Counted from the stretch's first letter, positions 29,578-37,805 are shown. The stretch: DNA of 38,260 nucleotides from Pseudomonadota bacterium (GCA_030685065.1 JAUXQH010000031.1:1-38260), one strand, 5' to 3'. Program-made: numbers and translations. The notes: generated by a model from the letters alone, not told the origin.

Positions 29578-29961
29578 CTACTCGCGCAGCAACGCGTCGA
29601 CCGTCTGCTGATCGGCCCCGGGAAACTTGTAACGGCCGAAGTCCTCGGGGCGGGCCCACACGAGATCGTGGACGCGGGCGCCGGTGGGCTCGCCGAGGAT
29701 GGCGCAGCGGTAGACCACCATATCGAGGGTGTAGCCGTCGTACGCGTGCGTGACGTGGAGCACGCGGTGGCCGATCTGCACGCCCACGTCGAGGCGATCG
29801 TGGAGCGTGCGTCGCAACGCGTCACCATCGCTCTCACCGTCGAGCACGCGCCCGCCCGGAAACTCCCAGAGCAGGGGCAAGGCGGCCTCGGGCCGGCGCT
29901 GGGTGATGAGGTATGCGCCATCGCGCTCGATCTCGGCGGCCACGACGCGGATGTGGGACAC
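29578..29961 (-). CDS. Nudix-hydrolase-fold protein with altered Nudix box
   Basis: A GTG at 29961 with GAGGAG 8 nt upstream gives 127 residues starting VSHIRVVAAEIERDGAYLITQRRP; it fits MutT-like N-termini better than the longer upstream frame. The Nudix region is PLLWEFPGGRVLDGESDGDAL, then RRTLHDRLDVGV. The early Gly and Glu of GX5E are present, but the REUXEEXG catalytic part reads R-T-L-H-D-R, losing the metal-binding glutamates. The rest, including PGADQQTVDALLRE, resembles small MutT/CTP-pyrophosphohydrolase relatives. It may bind but not hydrolyse nucleotides, or use other ligands. It is convergent with nothing and divergent from the Nfu-like gene. Confidence 0.83.
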   Translation of the reverse strand: MSHIRVVAAEIERDGAYLITQRRPEAALPLLWEFPGGRVLDGESDGDALRRTLHDRLDVGVQIGHRVLHVTHAYDGYTLDMVVYRCAILGEPTGARVHDLVWARPEDFGRYKFPGADQQTVDALLRE

Positions 29962-30147
29962 GGGCAACGCTCCTCGAAGAGCCGGGGAGGATAGCACAGG
30001 CTCCGCCCTCGGCAATGGCGCGGGATCCGACGTGACGACGGGCGGTCATCTGCCGTCCTGCCTCACTCGATCCTCCGGAAACGCGGGGCTGGGCTACGGG
30101 CGGGCGGGGCGCCGCGCGGGTATCCTACCCGGGTCGCAGAGGTTCAC

Positions 30148-30720
30148 ATGATCCGCTCCTCCCTGAAGTCCGGTCTGAAGAGGGTGCTCGGGATGGGCAA
30201 GCCCGAGGCCGCGCCGCCGCCCGCCGCCCCCGCATGGCGCGCCGACGCCGTCACGAGCGCCATCCCCTACCCCAAGCAGCCGCCCGCCCCGAAGGCCGCG
30301 CCGGTCGCCCCCGCCCCCGTGGAGGCCGCGCCGATCGAAGCCGCCGCGCCGGTCGAAGCCGCGCCGGTCGAGGCCGCCCCCGTCGAGGCCGCGCCGGTCG
30401 AGGCCGCCCCCGCCCAGGCGCCCAAGGCCGCGGTCGAGCCCGCCGCCTTCGCGGCCTCCCCCGCCACGCAGACCGACGTGGTCGGCGCCGCGCTCACGAT
30501 GGAAGCGCTGCAGGAGATCATGGACGAGATGGTCCGGCCCGCCCTCCAGGGGGACGGCGGGGACATCACCCTGATCAAGGTCGAGAACAACGACGTGTAC
30601 GTGAAGCTCGTCGGCTCGTGCTCGACCTGCCCCTCCTCGATCATGACGATGAAGCTGGGCGTCGAAGCCCTGCTCAAGGAAGAGTTCCCGAGCATGGGCC
30701 AGCTGATCCAGGTCGACTGA
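30148..30720 (+). CDS. Nfu-type iron-sulfur scaffold/carrier protein with Ala/Pro/Glu linker
   Basis: The 190-residue product has a C-terminal NifU/Nfu domain (about 115-190): LQEIMDEMVRPALQGDGGDITL, then VKLVGSCSTCPSSIMTMKLGVE with the cluster cysteines Cys158 and Cys161, ending GQLIQVD. Nfu proteins carry 4Fe-4S clusters to target enzymes. The N-terminal 110 residues are an unusual basic start (MIRSSLKSGLKRVLGMGKPE) and a low-complexity run with repeated APVEA units at about 56-91, encoded by near-repeated DNA. This long flexible arm is not usual for Nfu proteins and could tether the domain. RBS AGAGG precedes the ATG. Confidence 0.92.
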   Translation: MIRSSLKSGLKRVLGMGKPEAAPPPAAPAWRADAVTSAIPYPKQPPAPKAAPVAPAPVEAAPIEAAAPVEAAPVEAAPVEAAPVEAAPAQAPKAAVEPAAFAASPATQTDVVGAALTMEALQEIMDEMVRPALQGDGGDITLIKVENNDVYVKLVGSCSTCPSSIMTMKLGVEALLKEEFPSMGQLIQVD

Positions 30721-30774
30721 CGGCGTGACGGCGGGTGCCCCCCCATCGGGCGGCACACCGTCAGGCCCCCAGCC

Positions 30775-31860
30775 TCACGCAGCCCGCTCCCACATCCCCG
30801 GCACGACCCCGGGGGACACCCATCCGGCGCGGATCCACGCGTCGATGGGGTGGTGCACGCCCACCTTGCCGACGTAGAGCAGGCGCAGGTCCCCGCCGGC
30901 GTCGAGCCACGCGCGCACACGACGGTAGCCGCGCAGGTACACGGTGTCCTTGGCGTACACGCCCGCGATGCCCGGCTCCGCGAGGCCGCGCTTGACGCGG
31001 AGCGCGATCTGCCAGGCACCGCCGCGCCCGGCGTCGGGCACGAGCGCTTCGTAGAGGTCGCGAAAGCCCATCGTCCGGGCGAGGCGCACGGCGCGGATCA
31101 TCAGCGACTGGCGCGACACGAACCCCGGCGAGAGCGCGCGCACGCGCTCCTCCGCCACGATCGCGAGGCCCTCCTCGGTCAGGAGGCTGCGCGCGAGGCC
31201 GGTCGCGAAGATGTGCAGCGGCTGGGCCTCGCCGTTGCTGCCGCGCGTGGCGTGGACGTCGATCTCGTGCGCGACGAGGCCCGCGCGGTCGGTGTCACGG
31301 AAGCGCGCGGCGGGGTTGACCCGCACGCACCGACGCGTGGCGTCGACCAGCACGCGCGAGGCGAGGACCGAGTCCCAGCTCACCTCCCAGTCGAGGAGGC
31401 CACGGTGACGCAGGGCGTCCCGAAACGTGGCGAGCATCCGATCGGCCGCGACGTTTCCCACCATCGCGCCGGAGGGTGGGGTGGTCGAGTCATTGGCGGG
31501 CTCGTCGGACAGGTCGTCCTCGGGGAGCCAGTCGGCCAGGGCGGCGAGCCGCTCGAACGAGCCGGCGTCCCGGAGCTCGAGGGCGACGACGAGCGCCCGG
31601 GTCTCCGCGATGGCCCCGGCCACCTCGGCGCCGAGCGGGTGGGACAACGGGACCACGAGCCCGTCGAGCAGCTCGCGGGCCTCCTGCGCCCACCACGCGG
31701 GCGCGTAGACGAACGGAGGCGCCTCGGCGCCGGAGAGGAACGCGGCGCGGGCGTCGGCGATGTTCTCGGGGTTCAGATGCGCGGAGAACCGGATCGCCGC
31801 GTGCAGGACGTGCAGACGGGCGTCCGCGTTCACGATCTCGGCGGGGAGCGGCTCGAGCAT
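30775..31860 (-). CDS. DUF1704 / QEGLA-motif (MATCAP-like) metallopeptidase homologue
   Basis: The ATG at 31860 gives 361 residues (MLEPLPAEIVNADARLHVLH); the open frame upstream is antisense to the acyltransferase gene. The core has the DUF1704 motifs: LLDWEVSWDSVLASRVLVD, the HExxxH zinc site HEIDVH (His198, Glu199, His203), and EEGLAIVAEE with the third ligand near Glu230 (the QEGLA motif, here TEEGLA). It ends with AGVYAKDTVYLRGYRRVRAWL and VGKVGVHHPIDAWI. Animal relatives (MATCAP) are tubulin tyrosine carboxypeptidases; bacterial members have unknown substrates and are annotated as flavohemoglobin-expression modulators. No signal peptide, so it is probably cytoplasmic. It diverges from the PlsC-like gene 36 bp away. 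Confidence 0.9.
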   Translation of the reverse strand: MLEPLPAEIVNADARLHVLHAAIRFSAHLNPENIADARAAFLSGAEAPPFVYAPAWWAQEARELLDGLVVPLSHPLGAEVAGAIAETRALVVALELRDAGSFERLAALADWLPEDDLSDEPANDSTTPPSGAMVGNVAADRMLATFRDALRHRGLLDWEVSWDSVLASRVLVDATRRCVRVNPAARFRDTDRAGLVAHEIDVHATRGSNGEAQPLHIFATGLARSLLTEEGLAIVAEERVRALSPGFVSRQSLMIRAVRLARTMGFRDLYEALVPDAGRGGAWQIALRVKRGLAEPGIAGVYAKDTVYLRGYRRVRAWLDAGGDLRLLYVGKVGVHHPIDAWIRAGWVSPGVVPGMWERAA

Positions 31861-31896
31861 GCCGCTACGGTAGCACCGGCTTATGCGCGGCCGGCC

Positions 31897-32823
31897 ATGG
31901 ACCTCACGATCGCGGAGATTGCGGCCCTCCCCATCCCGCTGCTGCGGCAGGGGCTCGCGACGTGGGTCGCCTCCCACGTCGACACCACGCCCGGCGCCAT
32001 CGCCGCCCTCCGGTCCGCGTTGGAGGCCCGGCTCGCGGCGGCGAGCGACCCCGCGCTCGCCACGATGCTCGCCGCCTTCGCGGTCGCGGGCACCGACTAC
32101 CGGCTCTACGAGGCCGATCCGTTCGCGCGGGACATGACCCGCCTCTACATGGCGGCGCTGACGCCCACGTGGAGCGCCTTTGGCCTCGACACGCTCGATG
32201 CGTGGCTCACCTCCGGGCCCGCCCGTCGGATGGTGGTGTGCAACCACCTCTCCTACACGGACACCCAGCTCACCGACTCGCTGCTGGCCCTCGAGGGGCG
32301 CGCGGCCTTCGCGGACCGGCTGGTCGCGATCGCCGGGCCCAAGGTCTACACCGACGCGTGGCGACGCCTCGCGGCGATCTCGCTGAACACCCGCAAGACC
32401 GTGCAGTCGAGCGCCGTCGCGACCGAGCAAGGCTCGCTGACCGCCCGCGAGGTCGCCACCGTCGCGATCGAGACCCTGCGCGACTGCGAGCGCATGATGG
32501 ATGCCGGCTACGTGATGCTGCTCTACCCGGAGGGGACACGCTCGCGCACGGGGCGGCTCCAGCCTTTCCTCCGCGCGGCTGGGCGCTACCTGCAGATCCC
32601 CGGGCTGTCCGTGATGCCGATGGCGCAGACCGGCTCCGAGCGGATCTTCCCCATCGACGATCCGATCATGCACCCGGGGCACGTCCGCGTCGCGTTCGGA
32701 GCGCCGTTCGTGAGCGAGGCGTTCCCCGGAAAACACGGCGCCCTCGCGGAGGCGCACGCGCGGATCGGCGCGCTGCTACCCGCGGAATACCAGCCGGAGT
32801 CCCAGGCGGGCGCCATCGGCTAG
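31897..32823 (+). CDS. PlsC-like 1-acyl-glycerol-3-phosphate acyltransferase
   Basis: The ATG at 31897 (308 residues) begins MDLTIAEIAALPIP, just after the divergent gene start. Acyltransferase motif I is NHLSYTD (His117, Asp122), and motif III is YPEGTRSRTGR (Glu212-Arg215 region). GLSVMPMAQTGSERIFP and HVRVAFGAPF follow the PlsC pattern. The N-terminal 100 residues are helical and not typical of short PlsC proteins; there is no obvious multi-pass region. It probably transfers an acyl chain to lysophosphatidate or another lipid head. The family cannot be narrowed from sequence alone. Codon use is normal. Confidence 0.88.
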   Translation: MDLTIAEIAALPIPLLRQGLATWVASHVDTTPGAIAALRSALEARLAAASDPALATMLAAFAVAGTDYRLYEADPFARDMTRLYMAALTPTWSAFGLDTLDAWLTSGPARRMVVCNHLSYTDTQLTDSLLALEGRAAFADRLVAIAGPKVYTDAWRRLAAISLNTRKTVQSSAVATEQGSLTAREVATVAIETLRDCERMMDAGYVMLLYPEGTRSRTGRLQPFLRAAGRYLQIPGLSVMPMAQTGSERIFPIDDPIMHPGHVRVAFGAPFVSEAFPGKHGALAEAHARIGALLPAEYQPESQAGAIG

Positions 32824-32888
32824 CGCGCGGATGGCTCCCCTCGCCCGGGCCGCTCCGCGTGTCTACGGTCGGGTGGGGAAGGACGGGA

Positions 32889-33680
32889 ATGGGCTATCTC
32901 GAGGGCGTCGCTCCGCGCTGGATCGCGGGGGGCCTGCTCGTCCTCCTGCTCGTCGCGGCCGAGGTCGCCGCGCGGCTCGGGCGCCGGCGCACCCCCCCGG
33001 CGTCCCCCGAGCTCCGCCGCCTGATCGACACGGTCCAGGCGGCCGTGCTGGCGCTGCTCGGGCTGCTCCTCGCCTTCACGTTCTCCATGGCGGCGGAGCG
33101 CTACGAGACGCGGCGGGTGCTCGTGCTGAGAGAGGCCAACGCGATCGGAACCGCCTGGCTCCGCGCGGGCGGGCTGCCCGATCCGACGGCGGGGGAGGAG
33201 CGCGCGCGGCTCCGCGCCTACGTCGACGTGCGGCTCGCGTTCTACGCCGCCGGAGAGGACCAGGAGCGCCTCGACGCCGCGCTCTGGAGCGCCGAGGACC
33301 TCCAGGCCGCCCTGTGGTCGACCGCGATGGAGGAGGCACGGCGGGCGCCCCAGGCGATCCCGCTCGGGCTGCTGCTCGCCTCCCTCAACGAGGTCATCGA
33401 CCTGCACGAGGAGCGCGTCACCGCCATGCAGGCCCACGTGCCGGGCGAGATCCTGATCATGCTGATGTTCGTCGCCCTCATCGGCATCGGGAGCGTGGGG
33501 TACTCCTACGGGCTCGCCGGCCACCGCCATCACGCCGCGAGCGCGGTCCTGGGGCTGCTGGTCGCGGGGATCGTGCACGTCATCCTCGGCCTCGACGAGC
33601 CACGAGCCGGGCTGATCGCCGTGAGCCAGCAGAGCATGATGGACCTGCGGGACACCCTCGACCGACTCGATCGCAGATGA
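32889..33680 (+). CDS. bestrophin-like (DUF4239-type) membrane protein
   Basis: The ATG at 32889 has GGAAGGAC just upstream and gives 263 residues. Four hydrophobic helices are seen: about 11-28, 48-67 (VQAAVLALLGLLLAFTFSM), 190-210 and 218-238, with a long soluble helical region between the second and third. The sequence AFTFSMAAERYETRRVLVLREANAIGTAWLR and the layout match the DUF4239 bestrophin-like family. Function is unknown; ion-channel activity is only suggested by the family name. It lies 65 nt after the acyltransferase stop and may be cotranscribed. Confidence 0.85.
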   Translation: MGYLEGVAPRWIAGGLLVLLLVAAEVAARLGRRRTPPASPELRRLIDTVQAAVLALLGLLLAFTFSMAAERYETRRVLVLREANAIGTAWLRAGGLPDPTAGEERARLRAYVDVRLAFYAAGEDQERLDAALWSAEDLQAALWSTAMEEARRAPQAIPLGLLLASLNEVIDLHEERVTAMQAHVPGEILIMLMFVALIGIGSVGYSYGLAGHRHHAASAVLGLLVAGIVHVILGLDEPRAGLIAVSQQSMMDLRDTLDRLDRR

Positions 33681-33698
33681 CGGCGCGCCTCCCGCCCC

Positions 33699-34610
33699 TC
33701 ATCGCGGTCGCGCCTCGTCGACGACCGGAAGCGGCGCGGCGGCGCCCTCCACCCAGGCGAGCCGGCGGCCCCGCGCGTCCACCACGAGGCGCGTGAACCG
33801 CAGCGCGTCCATGCCGAGCAGCCCCGGCCGGCCGCGTCGATAGATGTAGCGCCGCAGCGGCAGCGCCCTGCCGTCGATCGCGGCGTGCCGGACCTCGCGG
33901 ATCAGCACCTCCGCGACACGCGCGCCGCCGGGGCCGGTGCCCTGGCGCTCGGCGGAGTAGCGGGCCAGCTCCGCCCCCGTCGTGAGCGGCAGGTACGTCT
34001 GGTCCGCGCCGGTGTCGACGATGACGTCGACCGTTCCTCCGTCGACGTCCAGCCGTGCCACGAGCCGCGGCCCCACGCCGCGCTCGCGCCGAAGCCGCAC
34101 GGCGCTCGCGAGCAGGTCGCGCGAGGCGGCGGCGTCCGGGTCGTGGAGGCGCAGGCTCCGCTCGCCCGCGTCGAGCTCGACCACGAAGTGTCGGAAGAGG
34201 TTGGCCCCCAGCACGCCCGCGACCGGATCCGCCGGATCGAACGGGATGGAGCTGGTGGTGGCGAGGTCCCGCACGGCGCACGGCAGCCGCCGGAAGGTCC
34301 ACCCGCCGATCGTCACGTCCCGGAGCACCACGCGGCGGAGCGGCACGCTGCCGACCTCGCCCCAGGAGCGCCGCAGCGTGGGGCGCGCCACGAGATCGAG
34401 GGCGGCGACGAGGTCATCGTCGCAGGTGGTGCGGGACGCGCCCGTGTCCACGAACCACAGCCTCTCGTCCACCAGGGTGTACGGACGGTGGCGATCCGCC
34501 GCCTGCGCGACGAGCGGCAGCGGCGCCATTTCGCCCGCCGCGGGGGGCGGAACGTGGAATGCGCAGCCGAGGAGCCAGGGAAACACGCGGCGCGCTACAT
34601 AGCCGACCAT
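33699..34610 (-). CDS. lipoprotein with two tandem retropepsin-like aspartic protease domains
   Basis: The ATG at 34610 gives 303 residues and the signal MVGYVARRVFPWLLGC (Cys16), which picks this start over the longer frame. Each half carries a retropepsin active-site motif: FVDTGASRTT at 55-58 (DTGA) and IVDTGADQTYLP at 199-202, and each is followed by the hydrophobic-Gly element GVLGANLFR (132-140) and GLLGMDALR (263-271). A retropepsin normally works as a dimer of two such units, so one chain may form a complete enzyme, like pepsin. It would be anchored in the envelope. Its start codon shares bases with the divergent M23 gene (CATG). Substrate is unknown. Confidence 0.87.
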   Translation of the reverse strand: MVGYVARRVFPWLLGCAFHVPPPAAGEMAPLPLVAQAADRHRPYTLVDERLWFVDTGASRTTCDDDLVAALDLVARPTLRRSWGEVGSVPLRRVVLRDVTIGGWTFRRLPCAVRDLATTSSIPFDPADPVAGVLGANLFRHFVVELDAGERSLRLHDPDAAASRDLLASAVRLRRERGVGPRLVARLDVDGGTVDVIVDTGADQTYLPLTTGAELARYSAERQGTGPGGARVAEVLIREVRHAAIDGRALPLRRYIYRRGRPGLLGMDALRFTRLVVDARGRRLAWVEGAAAPLPVVDEARPR

Positions 34611-35307
34611 GTGGTTGCTCGTCGGCTGCGCGGCCCCGGTCCAAGCGCCGGTCAAACTCGAACGCCCCGAGGACACCGCGGCCGACGTAGCCCGTGGCCC
34701 GCTCGCGTTCCGTTTTCCGTTGGCCGATCGCGCGCTCTTCGAGCAGCTCGTGGGTGTCGACCATGACCCGGTGGTGTACGGCGAGGGCATCGAGGGCGCC
34801 CAATGCACCAACTACGACGGGCGGGGCTTTCCGTGGTGCTACGACTCGCATGACGGCAGCGATTTTCTGCTCGACGGCGGGTTCGACGTGATGGACGCCG
34901 GGAGCACCCCCATCGTGGCCGCGGCGGACGGCGTGGTCGTCGCGACCGAGGCGAGCAACTACGACCGCTGCCACGCGACGTTCGAGGGGGTCGACTGCGA
35001 CGGCTACCCGATGGAGGCCAACTACGTGATCCTTGAGCACGAGGGCGGCTACAGCACGCGGTACTGGCACATGAAGACCGACAGCGTCGTGGTGGCCGTG
35101 GGGGACACCGTCCGGTGCGGCGATACGCTCGGGCTGGTCGGATCGAGCGGGTACTCGTCGATGCCGCACCTGCACTTCGAGCTGCAGGACGCCGCCGGGA
35201 TGACGACGGATCCCTACGCGGGCGCCTGGTCGCAGCCCGAGACCTGGTGGGTCGAGCAGGGGGAGGCAGAGGGGATGCCCGGCAGCGATTGCTGGGCGGG
35301 CGGCTAG
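34609..35307 (+). CDS. M23 (LytM-type) peptidase lipoprotein
   Basis: The 232-residue product starts MWLLVGC, an unusually short lipoprotein signal with Cys7; an in-frame TAG 9 nt upstream rules out a longer start. The M23 zinc site is HDGSD (His81, Asp85), with His154 and HLHFEL (His187, His189) completing it. Family members cut peptidoglycan cross-bridges or, when incomplete, activate amidases; this one has the ligands for activity. Several paired cysteines (CTNYDGRGFPWC, and Cys near 121-130 and 170) suggest disulfides. The stop TAG overlaps the convergent next gene's stop (CTAG). The start codon overlaps that of the divergent retropepsin gene. Confidence 0.9.
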   Translation: MWLLVGCAAPVQAPVKLERPEDTAADVARGPLAFRFPLADRALFEQLVGVDHDPVVYGEGIEGAQCTNYDGRGFPWCYDSHDGSDFLLDGGFDVMDAGSTPIVAAADGVVVATEASNYDRCHATFEGVDCDGYPMEANYVILEHEGGYSTRYWHMKTDSVVVAVGDTVRCGDTLGLVGSSGYSSMPHLHFELQDAAGMTTDPYAGAWSQPETWWVEQGEAEGMPGSDCWAGG

Positions 35308-36263
35308 TCCCGGAAGATCTTCGGCATCCGCCGATTGCTCTCCACGCTCGTCGGATCGTCCCGATCCCCCGGGAGCCGATCCGCCAGGCCGCTCTTGCGG
35401 GCGCGGGCGATGTCGAGGATCGTGACGGACGCGATCTCGGTGTCGGGGACGGGCTGAAGCTGGACGACCACGGACTCGCCGCGCCAGAAGTACGCCCCGA
35501 AGCGGGTGTCCCACTTGGACGGCCCGTACCGCTTCACGAGCGCCTCCCGCAGCTTCCACGTGGTGGTCGTCCCGGACGCCGCCAGGCGCACGCCGTACAG
35601 GCCGTCCTCCCCGAACGCGTAGAGGACCTGCCCCGTGCGGGCCCCCATCCAGCGGGCGAGCTGGTCGGCCTGCCGGGTGTAGAAGGTGGTCGCGAGCTTG
35701 GTGGTGGTGGCGTAGAGGCCCTCGTGGTCGGCCGGGCGGCCGCCCCACGGGATCGGGCCGAAGCCGAGCTCGGCGTCCACCAGGGGGGCGAAGGCGTCGC
35801 GCTTCGCGTCCTCGGCCGAGGGCGGCGCCACGACGAGCTCGGACGGCTCCCACTTCGCCGTGTAGGTGAGCTTCACGCCCGCGTAGAGCGGCACGGGGAG
35901 CTGCTGGCCGCCGATGGCCGCCGCGACGCAGCCCGCCAGCGTGGGATCCCCGCCCTTGCCCACCGTCACGGACGACTGGCCGTCTTCGAGCAAGGCGATG
36001 TCGACCTTCGCGACCACCGGCGCGGCGGTGCCGGCCGCGCGCACGCACGCGTCGATGGGGGCGGCGCGCCAGCGCACCGCGGCGTCTACCGCGGCGTACA
36101 CCCCGCGGCGTTGCGCCTTCTGGCGCCACGCCTTCACCTCGCTCCTCACATTGGAGATCGGCGCCGGGTCGAGCGCGCCGGCCTCGTCCTTGTGGGGCGC
36201 CCGCTCGAACGTGACGGCCGCGGAGGCATCGGAGAGCAGGGCCGCGAGGAAGAGCGAGATCAC
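35304..36263 (-). CDS. secreted protein with AgmX-like segment
   Basis: The 319-residue protein starts with a short signal (MISLFLAALLSDASA). Residues about 60-125 (PIDACVRAAGT..., VAKVDIALLEDGQSSVTV, GDPTLAGCVAAAIGGQQLPVP) follow the AgmX/PglI C-terminal pattern: a Cys, a beta strand, DG, then C-V-x-x-A-I. The second half (LGFGPIPWGGRPADHEGLYATTTK, YGPSKWDTRFGAYFWRGESVVVQL) is a separate domain I do not recognise, possibly resembling short calcineurin-free beta folds in secreted proteins. It lies 27 nt after the hydroxylase gene, so it is likely in the psd operon. Function is unknown. Confidence 0.75.
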   Translation of the reverse strand: MISLFLAALLSDASAAVTFERAPHKDEAGALDPAPISNVRSEVKAWRQKAQRRGVYAAVDAAVRWRAAPIDACVRAAGTAAPVVAKVDIALLEDGQSSVTVGKGGDPTLAGCVAAAIGGQQLPVPLYAGVKLTYTAKWEPSELVVAPPSAEDAKRDAFAPLVDAELGFGPIPWGGRPADHEGLYATTTKLATTFYTRQADQLARWMGARTGQVLYAFGEDGLYGVRLAASGTTTTWKLREALVKRYGPSKWDTRFGAYFWRGESVVVQLQPVPDTEIASVTILDIARARKSGLADRLPGDRDDPTSVESNRRMPKIFRD

Positions 36264-36290
36264 GTCGGCATTTCCGCGGTTCGGGAGACT

Positions 36291-36887
36291 TCAGTACGTG
36301 CGGAAGACGTGGTCCCAGAGCGTGGTGCTCACGCCGAACTTCCGTCCGTCCTTGTTGTGGTGGTGGTTCATGTGGTGCGCCCGGAGCCGCTTCATGACCT
36401 TGCCCTGCACCTTGAAGTGGTGCACGTAGTAATGCGTCATGTCGTACGCCAGGTATCCGGCCACGTGGCCCGCGAAGAACGGGTAGACCCACACCGGCCC
36501 GAGCAGCGCGTAGAACAGGGCGAAGAACACCACCGCGAGGCCCAGGCTGGCCGCGGGGGGCATGACCAGCCGGTACTTGTCGTTCACCCAGTCGTGGTGC
36601 ACGCCGTGGAGGATGAAGTGGAACTTGGGGCCCCACGACGTGTCCGGCACCCAGTGAAACAGGGTGCGGTGCAGCCAGTATTCGGCGAAGGTCCAGACGA
36701 AAAGGCCCGCCACCGCCGCTCCGAGCGCCGGCACCACCCCGACGCCCGCACCAGTCACGCCCCATCCGAACAACGCCAGGATCATGGGCACGAAGATGAC
36801 GGGCACCACCAGGGCGGGCACGCGCGAGAAGAAGTCGATGAAATCGCTCTGGAACATGCGAGGCGACTCGGGACTTGCGCGCAGCAT
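36291..36887 (-). CDS. fatty acid hydroxylase / sterol desaturase family protein
   Basis: The ATG at 36887 with GGAGG 5 nt upstream is chosen over the nearer ATG at 36857, giving 198 residues. The membrane protein has several helices and the family histidine boxes: HRTLFH, HGVHHD, HYYVHH and HHMNHH, which bind two irons. Such enzymes hydroxylate or desaturate fatty acyl or other lipid chains using oxygen. It is the gene after psd, with a 69-nt gap, on the same strand, so a lipid-modifying operon is likely. The exact substrate is unknown. Confidence 0.9.
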   Translation of the reverse strand: MLRASPESPRMFQSDFIDFFSRVPALVVPVIFVPMILALFGWGVTGAGVGVVPALGAAVAGLFVWTFAEYWLHRTLFHWVPDTSWGPKFHFILHGVHHDWVNDKYRLVMPPAASLGLAVVFFALFYALLGPVWVYPFFAGHVAGYLAYDMTHYYVHHFKVQGKVMKRLRAHHMNHHHNKDGRKFGVSTTLWDHVFRTY

Positions 36888-36956
36888 GGGAACCTCCGCC
36901 CGCCTGTTAGCAGAAGCGCGACCGCTTGCCAAGCTAGCTACAAACCGGCTTGGAAG

Positions 36957-37805
36957 TCAGTTCTGGCGCCACTGTCCGACGCGGCTGCCCACGCGCACCG
37001 GATCCCCCGGCGTGATCGTCCACTCCACCGTGTTCGGCGGGAACACCAGGATGACGGTCGAGCCCATCTCGAAGCGCCCGATCTCGTCGCCGCGCTCCAG
37101 CTTCGCCGGCGGCGTCAGGGCCACCTCGGCCCGCGCCTTGCCCTCGTTGGTGACGAGCGGGTCGTACACCACGCGCATGCGCCCCACGCCGAAGGCCCCG
37201 ACCATGACCAGCGCGTACTCGCCGAGGTCGGACACGATCCAGCTCGTCAGGCGCTCGTTGCGGGCGAACAGGGCCTCGATGCGGCGGGTCGCGGCGGGGA
37301 ACACCGGCCAGAGCGCCCCGGGGAGGTAGGAGTACCGGGCCACCGTGCCCTCGCGCGGCACGTGGACGCGATGGTAGTCGCGCGGCGAGAGGTAGAGGAC
37401 CGCGAAGTCGCCGCCGTCTCCGTAGAGCGCGCTGTAGCGGGGGTCGCCGCCGAGGAGCTCGCGGACGTCGTAGCTCTTGCCGTCCGACTGCGGGATGCGC
37501 CCGCCCTCGATGCGGCCCACGGCGTAGGCCATCCCGTCGCACGGGGACACGATGGCGCGCGGCGCGGGATCGACCGGGCGCACGCCGGGCTTGAGCGCGC
37601 GGGTGAAGAAGTCGGTGAGGCTCCCGTAGTCCTCGAGCGTCCCCACGCACTCCTCGAGGTCCACCCGGTATTTTCCGACGTACCAGCGCAAGAGCGCCCG
37701 CTGCGCCGCGGCGGGGAGCCGGGTGCGCGCGAACACGCCCATGAGGCGCGCGGCGTGGTTTTTTGGGACGACCGAGAGGGCCGAGATGATCAGGGCGTCT
37801 TTCAT
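36957..37805 (-). CDS. psd: phosphatidylserine decarboxylase
   Basis: The ATG at 37805 (MKDALIISALSVVPKNHAARLMG) gives 282 residues. Family motifs are SLTDFFTRALKPGVRPVD, SPCDG, the HRVHVPREG segment, and near the end FEMGSTVILVFP, where Gly248-Ser249 is the self-cleavage site that makes the pyruvoyl group from the serine. The enzyme makes phosphatidylethanolamine from phosphatidylserine in the inner membrane. The open frame upstream runs through 60-bp repeats and is not part of it. The repeats sit just before the start, so the psd leader may contain hairpins. A fatty-acid-hydroxylase gene follows. Confidence 0.96.
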   Translation of the reverse strand: MKDALIISALSVVPKNHAARLMGVFARTRLPAAAQRALLRWYVGKYRVDLEECVGTLEDYGSLTDFFTRALKPGVRPVDPAPRAIVSPCDGMAYAVGRIEGGRIPQSDGKSYDVRELLGGDPRYSALYGDGGDFAVLYLSPRDYHRVHVPREGTVARYSYLPGALWPVFPAATRRIEALFARNERLTSWIVSDLGEYALVMVGAFGVGRMRVVYDPLVTNEGKARAEVALTPPAKLERGDEIGRFEMGSTVILVFPPNTVEWTITPGDPVRVGSRVGQWRQN

